Of a stretch of DNA of 64,000 bases, positions 1-15,377 are shown piece by piece (the first letter of the stretch is position 1; each line of letters starts with the position of its first letter). Under the pieces are notes generated by a model. That model worked only from the letters and a program-made list of their open reading frames with translations, ran no database searches and had not been told where the DNA came from. The stretch is from Thalassotalea fonticola (GTDB lineage Bacteria > Pseudomonadota > Gammaproteobacteria > Enterobacterales > Alteromonadaceae). A program made the translations under genes and the position numbers. The stretch lies in NCBI RefSeq assembly GCF_032911225.1, contig NZ_CP136600.1, positions 2,108,001-2,172,000 of the forward strand, in the 5' to 3' direction.

Positions 1-2173
1 AGGTTTTATCAGTGGCAGGTTGTTTACTTATCCTATCTTCAACCAACTCAACACCAATAAATAAGCCAAGGCCACGCACATCGCCAATCAGTTTAAATTC
101 TTGCTGCAGTTGGGCTAATTGTTGTTGAAAATAGTTACCGGTCTCTAACGCATGCTGTTGTAACTTTTCGTCTTTGATCACATCAAGCACGGCTGTGCCA
201 ATGGCGCAAGAAACAGGGTTACCACCGAAGGTATTGAAATATTCCATACCGGTAACAAATGCATCGGCGATGGCTTGGGTGGTGATCACTGCGGCCATTG
301 GATGACCATTACCGATAGGTTTACCTAAGGTGACAATATCTGGCGTTACGTTTTGTGTTTCAAACGCCCACATATGTGTGCCAACACGGCCAAAACCGAC
401 TTGTACTTCGTCAGCTATACAAACGCCGCCTGCGGCTCTAACCTGGGCATAAACTTCAGTTAGGTAACCTTGTGGCATAATAATTTGTCCGGCCACACCT
501 TGTAATGATTCACAAATATAAGCACCAGGGTGTTTCCCTTGGGCAGTCAATTTGGCGATTTCAGCTTTTACACTATCTGCATATGCAGTTGCTGTTTGCG
601 CAGTATCACCTAAATACTCACCACGGTACGGATCTGGTAATGTCACTTTATGTACATTAGGTTGTGCACCTTCACCACCTGGGCCATCAAACTTGTACGG
701 GCTGGCTTCAATACAAGCGTTGGTGTTACCGTGATAAGCGCCATCTACAACTAACAGCTCTTTTGAGTTGCTGTAACAACTCGCTAGACGAAATGCTAAT
801 TCGTTGGCTTCACTGCCTGAGTTAACAAACATACAGACAGATAATTCATCAGGCATGGTGGCTAGTAATTTATCGGCATAGTTCACTAAGTTGTCATGTA
901 AATAACGGGTATTGGTATTAAGTTTGGCTAATTGTGCCTGCCCTGCAGCAACCACTTTTGGGTGACAGTGACCCACATGACACACATTGTTGACCATATC
1001 TAAATACGGTGTGCCTTGTTCGTCATATAAATAAGCCCCCTGACCACGAACAATTTTTAATGGTTGCTGGTAACTCAAACTAAGCGTTTTACCCAGATGT
1101 TTTTGTCTAAAACTAGTGATCTCGGTTTTACTTTTACCGCTATCAACAGGTAATTCACAAGCTTGTTTTAATTGACAATAAACCGCAAACGGATTCAGGT
1201 TACGTAACTGCTCTAGTAATGCCCAAGCAGGCTTTACTGATACCAGCAGGTATTCATTTTCAGGTTGCTGCTGATAGGCAAGTGTTGAATTACACACCGT
1301 TGTACATAACCTTAATGCCACTAAAGAAAATAGAACTTCTAGCTCGACATCTTTTAGAGCACGTTCGTGGTGATAAGCCGCAACAATTGTTTTCAGTGCT
1401 GTTAATGGCTGTTGTTGGTCCATTAATGCATAAGCACTGGCAATCGCTAATTCATTAACCACATGGCTGTGCACCATATCGCCAAAATCAATTAAACCCG
1501 TTATGCTTTTCGGCTGATGCACATCATCAATTAACACGTTATAGTCATTGGCATCGTTATGAATAACACCTTGTGGCAATTGTGATAATACCGGCAACGT
1601 TTGGGTTTGATAAAGTTCAAGAAAATAATCAACCAATTCACGCTGCTCGGCTGCCAAACAATGCTTTTTGGTTTGGCAAATACCTAAACCTTGGGCCAGA
1701 TCCCAGTCAAGGTAGCGATAGGCGCCTTGATGATTAAAGTTGCTAAAGGCATTGTCTATTTTGCCAATAAACTTGCCAAGACTGGCCCATAGCTCGGCTC
1801 CATGAGCAGCGCTATCTGCATCGGCATAAAACACGCCAGGCAAATACGTTAATACGCGCAGAAAATATTTATCCTGGTGGCCATTTTCAATAACCGTTAT
1901 TAGCTGTTCATCGTTATTGCTAATAGCGTGTGGCACGGCAATTGACTGCTCGGTTAAATGCGCCATTGCCGCATTTTGCATGTCCAGCTCTAATTTAGAC
2001 TCGCCGCTATTGGCAATTTTAACTATGTAGTGCTCGCCAGAATCTGTGGTTAAGGTGAGGTTTTGATCACAATAACCAGGTAATGATTTCAACGTACCAG
2101 CTAACTGATAATGTTGTTGTAAAAATTTTGCAACTTCGACTTCAGAAAATTGTGTATTAACGGCGTTTGTCAT
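1..2173 (-). CDS. Kinase/class III phospho-lyase fusion (3' end outside window)
   Basis: I translated this from the minus strand; it starts at an ATG at 2173 and stays open to the window edge (about 724 codons seen). Residues about 20-290 form an APH/choline-kinase-type kinase with a Brenner motif [10 protein letters not shown] near residue 202 and a later DFGD. Residues about 320 onward form a class III PLP enzyme with DEVQVGFGR and [10 protein letters not shown]; the PLP lysine is about residue 618. [15 protein letters not shown] and [15 protein letters not shown] closely match the AGXT2L family, whose members are ethanolamine-phosphate phospho-lyase and 5-phosphohydroxylysine phospho-lyase. 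The likely role is to phosphorylate an amino alcohol and then eliminate phosphate and ammonia to give an aldehyde. The substrate (ethanolamine or 5-hydroxylysine) cannot be decided from sequence. It starts 2 bases after the lacZ stop, so the two are probably co-translated. Confidence 0.85.
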   Translation of the reverse strand, partial: MTNAVNTQFSEVEVAKFLQQHYQLAGTLKSLPGYCDQNLTLTTDSGEHYIVKIANSGESKLELDMQNAAMAHLTEQSIAVPHAISNNDEQLITVIENGHQDKYFLRVLTYLPGVFYADADSAAHGAELWASLGKFIGKIDNAFSNFNHQGAYRYLDWDLAQGLGICQTKKHCLAAEQRELVDYFLELYQTQTLPVLSQLPQGVIHNDANDYNVLIDDVHQPKSITGLIDFGDMVHSHVVNELAIASAYALMDQQQPLTALKTIVAAYHHERALKDVELEVLFSLVALRLCTTVCNSTLAYQQQPENEYLLVSVKPAWALLEQLRNLNPFAVYCQLKQACELPVDSGKSKTEITSFRQKHLGKTLSLSYQQPLKIVRGQGAYLYDEQGTPYLDMVNNVCHVGHCHPKVVAAGQAQLAKLNTNTRYLHDNLVNYADKLLATMPDELSVCMFVNSGSEANELAFRLASCYSNSKELLVVDGAYHGNTNACIEASPYKFDGPGGEGAQPNVHKVTLPDPYRGEYLGDTAQTATAYADSVKAEIAKLTAQGKHPGAYICESLQGVAGQIIMPQGYLTEVYAQVRAAGGVCIADEVQVGFGRVGTHMWAFETQNVTPDIVTLGKPIGNGHPMAAVITTQAIADAFVTGMEYFNTFGGNPVSCAIGTAVLDVIKDEKLQQHALETGNYFQQQLAQLQQEFKLIGDVRGLGLFIGVELVEDRISKQPATDKT

Positions 2174-2175
2174 GA

Positions 2176-5394
<3,219 letters not shown>

Positions 5395-5561
5395 TTATAA
5401 TTTACACCTAACTAAAATATATTATTTATAATACAATTAAAAATAATATTTTCAAGAGCAAACAGAAAATAAATTTCTCATCAATAAACACAAGCTCTGG
5501 CAATAATTGTTAAACACTTGTAAATTGTTTTTAAAATAAGCTAGGTAATTACGTGTTTCTC

Positions 5562-5577
5562 ATTTATCATACAAATA
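5562..5577. promoter_or_regulatory. Candidate GntR operator, copy 1
   Basis: The reverse complement reads TATTTGTATGATAAAT. The identical 16 bases occur at 15231-15246 upstream of the TonB receptor. The core ATTTGTATGATAAAT is an imperfect dyad of the length bound by FCD-type GntR regulators. It lies 26 bases before the gntR start and 167 bases before the divergent lacZ start, which would suit autoregulation and lacZ control. This is inferred from position and repetition only. Confidence 0.5.
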
Positions 5578-5603
5578 ACACTTGAAAGGATTATTTACTT
5601 ATT

Positions 5604-6317
5604 ATGGCATCTGAACATCGCAATTTAACTCAGCAATTAGTGCACGAGTTAGGTAAAGACATACTGCAAGGAAAATTCAGCGTTGGTAATAAACTGCCAT
5701 CTGAAGCAGAGTTATGTTTGCAATATGATATTAGCCGTACAGCAACACGTGAAGCAGTAAAAATGCTCACCGCCAAAGGGTTAATTAGTTCACGTCCAAG
5801 GCAAGGCATTAAAGTTTTAGACTCAAAACATTGGAATTTATTTGATGTTGACGTGCTGAACTGGATTTTGATCGGCAAGCCTGATTTATATATGCTGCGT
5901 CATTTCCTTCAGCTCAGGTTGTCTATTGAGCCAGAAGCTGCCTATTTAGCAGCCCAGTACGCATCTGACGATGATATTAAAGCAATTGAAAATGCATTGG
6001 CACGAATGAAAAATGCCGAAGATGGTTATGATGATACTCTGGAAGCCGATATTGAATTTCATAAAAGTATATTAGCAGCAAGCAATAACCCATTTTTTAT
6101 TCAGCTTAAAACCTTTATTGAAACGGCGCTAAAAGTTAACTTACGTTTTACCAACCGTTTTAAAGCGATCACCATTGACGAGTATAAAGCGCACTTTGAT
6201 ATTTTTGATAATATTGCTAAAAGAAAGCCACAAGAAGCGCACGATGCCTCGTTAGAAACGCAAAAAATCACCTTAGGTTTAGTTGATGATGCGATAGCCG
6301 AAATGGATGATAAATAA
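5604..6317 (+). CDS. GntR-family regulator, FadR/FCD subfamily
   Basis: The 237-residue protein has an N-terminal winged helix (about 8-75) with the GntR signature NKLPSEAELCLQYDISRTATREAVKML. It continues into a helical FCD ligand domain (about 95-225) containing EADIEFHKSIL and a late His in YKAHFDIF, typical metal-dependent carboxylate-binding residues. FCD regulators usually sense sugar acids or other organic acids and act as repressors. It is divergent from lacZ, with a candidate operator at 5562-5577 in front of it, so a role in galactoside or sugar-acid control is likely. An AAAGGA at 5584-5589 supports the start, though the spacing is long. The effector is unknown. Confidence 0.88.
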   Translation: MASEHRNLTQQLVHELGKDILQGKFSVGNKLPSEAELCLQYDISRTATREAVKMLTAKGLISSRPRQGIKVLDSKHWNLFDVDVLNWILIGKPDLYMLRHFLQLRLSIEPEAAYLAAQYASDDDIKAIENALARMKNAEDGYDDTLEADIEFHKSILAASNNPFFIQLKTFIETALKVNLRFTNRFKAITIDEYKAHFDIFDNIAKRKPQEAHDASLETQKITLGLVDDAIAEMDDK

Positions 6318-6412
6318 GCCTTTTAATCTGAATTCAGGGTACGCAGTCATTATCCCTAGCTTAGGTTATTTAGATAGGCTCTTGTTGGTTTTGTAAGTAA
6401 AGCTAGACTTTA

Positions 6413-6889
6413 CTAATGCTGAAAATCTAGCATGACGCTGATCGACTGAGCAATATGTTCGATTTGATTCACATCGACCGGGGCGACAAAAATAGTATCA
6501 TCACCCGCCAATGTGCCTAATACGCCAACGGACTCCCCTTGTAAGTCCAACATTCTGGCAATTAGTGGCGCCCCGCCAATGCCGGTTTTAATAATAATTT
6601 GCATATTATTATGCTTAATACTTAATACCACGGTATGAATGGCTTGTTTCGTTCGCGGTGCTGACAACTCATCTTGCAGTAAGTAAACTATTTCGTTTCT
6701 GACATTGCGCTTTTTAACCGCACCAAGCTTGGTAAGTGTACGAGATATTTTTGCCTGGGTAATATTTCCAAAACCGTATTTTTGCAAGGCAATCGCTAGC
6801 TCGCCTTGAGAGCCATAACACTGTTCTTTTAACAGTTTTTTAAAGGCGATAAGAAAACTCTGTTCTTTGCTATTTCTGCTATTGGTCAT
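6413..6889 (-). CDS. ArgR-family regulator, probable pathway-local paralogue
   Basis: The 158-residue protein is full length for ArgR. The N-terminal winged helix has SQGELAIAL and ISRTLTKLGAVKKRN, matching the DNA-binding helix of E. coli ArgR. The C-terminal ligand domain keeps GTLAGDDTIF with the two Asp residues that bind arginine. It is the last gene of the gcdH-E1-acyltransferase operon, 23 bases after the acyltransferase, rather than next to mdh where gammaproteobacterial argR usually sits. I therefore infer a dedicated copy controlling this catabolic operon, possibly sensing lysine or arginine. It could be the only argR of the genome, which the window cannot show. Confidence 0.8.
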   Translation of the reverse strand: MTNSRNSKEQSFLIAFKKLLKEQCYGSQGELAIALQKYGFGNITQAKISRTLTKLGAVKKRNVRNEIVYLLQDELSAPRTKQAIHTVVLSIKHNNMQIIIKTGIGGAPLIARMLDLQGESVGVLGTLAGDDTIFVAPVDVNQIEHIAQSISVMLDFQH

Positions 6890-6912
6890 GGTATATTCAA
6901 TTTTAAGTTTTG

Positions 6913-7974
6913 CTAATTTACAACCTGCTTGCGCTGGTCTGCAAGTCCCATAGCTAAAATAAACGGCTCGGATTTTTGCAGACTAATAAAGTCACTTTTA
7001 CAGGTTAACTCTAGCCATTGCTGTTTAATCAAACTTTGCGCAACAGCGCCGCCTAAAGTAGAGCCTGGCCCTAAGATAATTAATTTATCAGGAGCAAATT
7101 CTTTTACCGCGACTTCAATGGCTTTAGTGAAATTATAAGGGGCAACGACTTGTGTGTCTAACGTATAATCATAAAGCTTGCCAAGATCAGTGCTATGAGG
7201 CTGCCAGATTTGCCCTAAACCATCGATTAGGGGAATATCAGGATTAGAGAACAAGCTTTTTGCCAGCATTGATTTTGCTTTATTGGCAGTATCCTTTAAC
7301 AACGGGGTATGAAACGCGCCGTGATTAAATAAATTCATTGGATATCTGTCTTGAACCACCGGTAATTTTGCTTCTAACGCAGCAAGCCCTTGCTTATTGC
7401 CGCCAAAAACAAGATAACCGCCAAGATGAATAGATATATAAACTTCACTGACCGGATCTTGATTAACGTCATCTAGCCATAGCTTGATTTGCTTGAACAC
7501 AGCACTGTTTTCACGCCAGTCATCATCACTAATAGGGTAAATTAACTGTCCGCCAATAACGCCATCAGTCATCATTGATCCCATGGTATTGATCAACTCA
7601 ATGGCAGCTTTCGGTTTTAACGCGCCAGCAACCGCCAGGGCAATATACCAGCCCATAGAATTTCCGGTAACGGCAACAATGTCGTATTCGTCTTGATTAA
7701 TGCTTTGGTAATCTGCCATTGCACAGGCATAAATAAGGGCTGATGCATTTTCACCGGCGGTATGTTTGCGCATACTGTACTTTGCCATCGCATCTAAGTC
7801 ACTAATACTGTCTTGCCCATGCTGTTGTCGGTAATCATCAATAACGTTAATTAACTCGGGCTTATCGGCATGTAATCGCTGCAAATAACCAAGCTCTTCT
7901 TTGTTGTAAGTACCACGACCAGGGCAGATAACGACCGCTGTTTTTTTCTGTTGGTTGCTATTAGTTGTACTCAT
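6913..7974 (-). CDS. FabD-fold acyltransferase-like protein with altered specificity residues
   Basis: The 353-residue protein has the malonyl-CoA:ACP transacylase fold. The nucleophile elbow is GNSMG (Ser106; FabD has GHSLG) and the catalytic His is in GAFHTPLL (His222). Two functional positions differ. The N-terminal PGQG oxyanion motif reads PGRG (Arg20), and the Arg that holds the malonyl carboxylate in FabD is Met131 in NTMGSMM. It is therefore unlikely to be a malonyl transferase; an acyl-CoA transferase or hydrolase for an uncharged or larger acyl group is more likely. It lies 8 bases after the E1 gene and 23 before the ArgR-like gene, so it belongs to the 2-oxoacid/glutaryl-CoA operon. 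Its reaction is unknown. Confidence 0.75.
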   Translation of the reverse strand: MSTTNSNQQKKTAVVICPGRGTYNKEELGYLQRLHADKPELINVIDDYRQQHGQDSISDLDAMAKYSMRKHTAGENASALIYACAMADYQSINQDEYDIVAVTGNSMGWYIALAVAGALKPKAAIELINTMGSMMTDGVIGGQLIYPISDDDWRENSAVFKQIKLWLDDVNQDPVSEVYISIHLGGYLVFGGNKQGLAALEAKLPVVQDRYPMNLFNHGAFHTPLLKDTANKAKSMLAKSLFSNPDIPLIDGLGQIWQPHSTDLGKLYDYTLDTQVVAPYNFTKAIEVAVKEFAPDKLIILGPGSTLGGAVAQSLIKQQWLELTCKSDFISLQKSEPFILAMGLADQRKQVVN

Positions 7975-7982
7975 AGTCGCAC

Positions 7983-10208
7983 TTACACCTTGTTATTTTT
8001 CATTATTAACGTTGCCGCAGCAACAATATCATCTGTAGCTGGCAGTACATGATATGCAGCCGAGCCCAGTGGAATAAAGCAGTCATTAGCACTTACTCGC
8101 ACCAGTTCGTTGCCAGTTACTGGCATTGCTTGCTGTTCATGTATCAAGGTGACTAACGCTTCACTGATAGAACCGGTTTTACGACATTCATCAACAATAA
8201 GAACATGCTTACATTGCTGCACCTGCGCAATAATACCTTGCTCATCAAGAGGTGCTAGCCAGCGTAAATCAATCACCCGACAACTAATCCCTTGTTCTGC
8301 CAAAATTTTCTCAGCCTGACGAGAAAGAAAATAGCCATTGCCATAAGACAAAATGCAGATATCTTGCCCTTCACCATAAACACTTATTTGTTGATTAATT
8401 TCAGTTTTTTCAGGCTCTGGCAGCTGGTAATTTGAGGTCCATAAGCCATCACCTTCCTGATGTAAATCTTTGGTCATATATAAGGCTATCGGCTCAAGAA
8501 AGATCACAATGCGTTGTTGCTCTTGAGCAAGCTTTACACAGCTGCGCATCATCTCTACGGCATCACTGCCATTTGATGGACAGGCAATAATTAAGCCAGG
8601 AATATCACGAAATACGGCAAAGGAATTATCATTATGGAAATGGCCACCAAAGCCTTTTTGATAAGCGAGTCCGGCGATGCGAATTACCATAGGGTTGGTA
8701 AACTGACCATTTGAGAAAAACGGTAAAGTGGCGGCCTCACCGCGAATTTGATCTTCGGCGTTATGCACATAAGCGAGAAACTGAATCTCTGCAATGGGCA
8801 AAAAACCATTATGAGCAAAACCAATAGCACCACCTAATATTGACTGCTCATCGAGTAAGGTGTTTATCACTCGGTTATGGCCAAAGCGATCAAATAACTT
8901 ACTGGTGACGTTATAAACCCCGCCTTTTTTACCGATATCTTCACCACACATCACAATATTTTCATGCTCAGCCATTAAATCCATTAAAGTCCAATTCAGT
9001 AACTTGGCTAAATGTTGTTTTTTATTTAAATTATGCTTTTCATGGGCAAATAATTGCAGCCTTTGTTCAGGGCTGACGCTATGTTGGTGAATATTTTCAC
9101 GTGCAGGAGGAACAATGCTTAGTGCGACTTGCTCAGCAGAAGCTAGTTTTTCTTTACTCGCTGCATATTCAGCAATACCGACAATTCGACGAGCTGTATC
9201 TTGGTAAATTTTTACAACTTGCTCGCTCGTTAAAATATTGTTTTCCACTAAAATACGGGCACTATGCAACAAAGGATCTTGTTGTTCATTTGCTTCAATA
9301 TCAGCAATACTGCGATAAACAAACTCTGCATCCGAGCCCGCATGACCAAGCAAACGTACCGTTCTAACATGCAAAAATACCGGTTTTCGCAACTCTCTGG
9401 CGATTTTTTCTGCTTGCTTTGCTTTATGATAGGTATCAACAATATCTAAACCATCACAAGCAATATAATGCAGACCAGCTCGGTCTTTATAATTTGCTGC
9501 AATCCAGCCATCAGGTGTTGATGTGGAAATACCAATACCATTGTCTTCACAAACAAACACAATCGGCATAGGTATCGATTGATATGCCGCCCAAGCCGCA
9601 CAATTAAATGCGCCTTGCGCAGTCGAGTGATTGCTTGAGGCATCACCAAAATTACAAATCACTACGCTGTCATTAGGTAATTCGCCAGCAAAATTTAAAC
9701 GCTCAGCTAAAGGAATACTAAAGGCCGTACCCATCGCTTTTGGTAAGTGCGATGCTATAGTACTGGTTTGCGGTGGAATAGACAGAGCCTTACTGCCCAG
9801 TACTTTATGACGCCCACCAGAGATAGGATCATCTTTAGAAGCTGCAAAAGAAAGCAACATATCGTATAACGCTGTTTGGCCCGGCACTTGTTTTGCCCGT
9901 TGAATAACAAACGCGCCACTACGGTAGTGCAAAAAGGCCATATCACTGGGCCGAAACGCTTTCGCATAAGCAGCATTTCCTTCATGACCGGCACTGCCAA
10001 TAGTATAAAAACTCTGACCTTTCTTCTGCATTATGCGTGATTGCAAGTCTAAATGACGGCTCATCACTTGGCTTTCAAATATATCAACAACATCACTATT
10101 GCTTAAGCCTGCTTGCGATGGCGTGAGATTGTTACTTGCTTTAGGAAAATTTTCAGTTTCGACAAACTTGATAAAATTTTCTTTTACTATTTTATTGCGA
10201 TCGACCAT
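7983..10208 (-). CDS. Fused alpha-beta 2-oxoacid dehydrogenase E1
   Basis: This 741-residue TPP enzyme decarboxylates a 2-oxoacid. Residues about 25-370 are an E1-alpha module with the TPP motif beginning GDASSNHS. Residues about 395-741 are an E1-beta module (MCGEDIGKKGGVYNVT, LLDEQSILGGAIGFA, AEIQFLAYVHNAEDQI). Such fusions are often named branched-chain or acetoin E1. The neighbouring glutaryl-CoA dehydrogenase suggests 2-oxoadipate, whose decarboxylation yields glutaryl-CoA. No lipoyl E2 or E3 is encoded nearby, so it must borrow them or use another acceptor. It follows gcdH after a 107-base gap holding a REP-like hairpin and precedes the FabD-like gene by 8 bases. Substrate assignment is inference. 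Confidence 0.87.
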   Translation of the reverse strand: MVDRNKIVKENFIKFVETENFPKASNNLTPSQAGLSNSDVVDIFESQVMSRHLDLQSRIMQKKGQSFYTIGSAGHEGNAAYAKAFRPSDMAFLHYRSGAFVIQRAKQVPGQTALYDMLLSFAASKDDPISGGRHKVLGSKALSIPPQTSTIASHLPKAMGTAFSIPLAERLNFAGELPNDSVVICNFGDASSNHSTAQGAFNCAAWAAYQSIPMPIVFVCEDNGIGISTSTPDGWIAANYKDRAGLHYIACDGLDIVDTYHKAKQAEKIARELRKPVFLHVRTVRLLGHAGSDAEFVYRSIADIEANEQQDPLLHSARILVENNILTSEQVVKIYQDTARRIVGIAEYAASKEKLASAEQVALSIVPPARENIHQHSVSPEQRLQLFAHEKHNLNKKQHLAKLLNWTLMDLMAEHENIVMCGEDIGKKGGVYNVTSKLFDRFGHNRVINTLLDEQSILGGAIGFAHNGFLPIAEIQFLAYVHNAEDQIRGEAATLPFFSNGQFTNPMVIRIAGLAYQKGFGGHFHNDNSFAVFRDIPGLIIACPSNGSDAVEMMRSCVKLAQEQQRIVIFLEPIALYMTKDLHQEGDGLWTSNYQLPEPEKTEINQQISVYGEGQDICILSYGNGYFLSRQAEKILAEQGISCRVIDLRWLAPLDEQGIIAQVQQCKHVLIVDECRKTGSISEALVTLIHEQQAMPVTGNELVRVSANDCFIPLGSAAYHVLPATDDIVAAATLIMKNNKV

Positions 10209-10254
10209 TTCTATTCCACGATTATGATGAGCTAAACCATTAATTTCAAAGATT

Positions 10255-10312
10255 TATACCCGTTACTATTCAACATGCAGGTTTCAGAGCGCTTTGAATA
10301 GTAAAGGATATA
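10255..10312. repeat. REP-like intergenic hairpin
   Basis: Perfect 11-base arms (10263-10273 and 10294-10304) enclose a loop containing GTTTCAG, flanked by TATACCC and GGATATA. It sits between gcdH and the E1 gene and may attenuate or stabilise the mRNA. The overall plan (TATACCC, arm, TTTCAG loop, arm) resembles the element at 18195-18264. Confidence 0.6.
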
Positions 10313-10315
10313 CAC

Positions 10316-11503
10316 TTAGAAAAATGCTTGAATACCCGTTTGTGCTCTGCCCAAGATTAAGGCATGTACATCATGGGTTCCTTCGTAGGTATTTACTGCC
10401 TCAAGGTTCATTACGTGTCTAATAATATGGAATTCATCGCTGATGCCGTTACCACCGTGCATATCTCGCGCCATGCGAGCTATATCTAATGCTTTGCCAC
10501 ATGAATTGCGTTTCACTAATGAGATAGCCTCGGGTGACAATGTACCTGCGTCCATTAATCGTCCCACTTGTAAACAAGCGAATAAGCCTGTGGTAATTTC
10601 AGTTTGCATATCAGCAAGTTTCTTTTGAATAAGCTGGGTGCTAGCAAGAGGTTTACCAAATTGGCTACGGTCTAGAGTATATTGGCGAGCGCCATGCCAG
10701 CAAAATTCAGCAGCGCCTAATGCGCCCCAAGAAATGCCGTATCTCGCTTTATTTAAGCAACCAAACGGACCAGATAACCCCTTGGCGTTTGGCAACATAT
10801 TTTCGCTTGGAACAAATACTTCATCCATTACGATTTCGCCGGTAATTGATGCTCTTAATGAAAACTTGCCTTCAATTTTAGGCGCAGTTAAACCAGGCAT
10901 GCCTTTTTCTAAAATAAAACCACGAATGACACCATCAAGTTTCGCCCAAACAATAAATATATCAGCGATAGGAGAATTAGTGATCCACATTTTATTGCCG
11001 GTTAAGCGATAACCGCCATCAACCACTTCGGCGCGAGTTAACATACTTGCTGGATCTGAGCCAGAGTTAGGCTCGGTTAAACCAAAACAACCAATCAGCT
11101 CTGCTGTTGCCAATTTAGGCAAATATTTCATTTTTTGCTCTTCACTACCATAGGCATAGATAGGATGCATTACTAAAGACGATTGCACACTCATGGCACT
11201 GCGGTAACCACTGTCAACGCGTTCAACTTCACGGGCGACTAGACCATAAGTAACGTAATTGGCACCGGCACAGCCGTACTTTTCTGGAATAGTTGCCCCA
11301 AGCAAACCAAGTTCACCTAGCTCTTTCATGATTTGTACATCGAATATTTCATTTCTGTTGGCTTCTAATACTCTGGGCATTAACTTGTCTTGGCAATATT
11401 GGTGCGCAGCATCACGAATCATGCGTTCTTCTTCGCTTAGTAATGAATCAAGTAATAATGGATCTTGCCAATTGAACGTTGGACGGCTTGCAGAACTAGA
11501 CAT
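10316..11503 (-). CDS. gcdH: Glutaryl-CoA dehydrogenase
   Basis: The 395-residue acyl-CoA dehydrogenase-fold flavoprotein oxidises and decarboxylates glutaryl-CoA to crotonyl-CoA, the late step of lysine/hydroxylysine/tryptophan breakdown. Family signatures are [32 protein letters not shown] and [17 protein letters not shown]; Glu374 in the last is the catalytic base. The length equals other bacterial GcdH. It is first in an operon with the E1, acyltransferase and ArgR-like genes and is divergent from a LysR regulator, an arrangement like gcdH with its LysR-type activator in pseudomonads. Electrons would go to ETF, which is not encoded here. Confidence 0.95.
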   Translation of the reverse strand: MSSSASRPTFNWQDPLLLDSLLSEEERMIRDAAHQYCQDKLMPRVLEANRNEIFDVQIMKELGELGLLGATIPEKYGCAGANYVTYGLVAREVERVDSGYRSAMSVQSSLVMHPIYAYGSEEQKMKYLPKLATAELIGCFGLTEPNSGSDPASMLTRAEVVDGGYRLTGNKMWITNSPIADIFIVWAKLDGVIRGFILEKGMPGLTAPKIEGKFSLRASITGEIVMDEVFVPSENMLPNAKGLSGPFGCLNKARYGISWGALGAAEFCWHGARQYTLDRSQFGKPLASTQLIQKKLADMQTEITTGLFACLQVGRLMDAGTLSPEAISLVKRNSCGKALDIARMARDMHGGNGISDEFHIIRHVMNLEAVNTYEGTHDVHALILGRAQTGIQAFF

Positions 11504-11644
11504 GATAAAACCTCAAAAAATGTTAATGAAATATTGGTTATAAAAATTAGAGAAATTCCATCTCGATGAGAATTACTTTAATTGCATTTATCCTTTGATA
11601 ATAATTAAAACCAAGGTAAAGTTAAAATATAGAATTTCTTTATC

Positions 11645-11667
11645 AGATATAGGCAAAACCTATATCT
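11645..11667. promoter_or_regulatory. Perfect inverted repeat, candidate LysR-type box
   Basis: AGATATAGG, CAAAA, CCTATATCT is a perfect 9-base inverted repeat. It contains the T-N11-A dyad (TAGGCAAAACCTA) typical of LysR-type regulators. It ends 27 bases before the lysR ATG and lies 142 bases from the gcdH start. Autoregulation plus gcdH activation would fit. Confidence 0.65.
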
Positions 11668-11694
11668 AAATTTAAAATATAAGTGTGCGCAGCG

Positions 11695-15377
<3,683 letters not shown>

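Noticed and set aside
6913..7974. Annotation as FabD malonyl-CoA:ACP transacylase
   Set aside because: The malonyl-binding Arg and oxyanion Gln are replaced, and the operon is catabolic, not fatty-acid synthesis.
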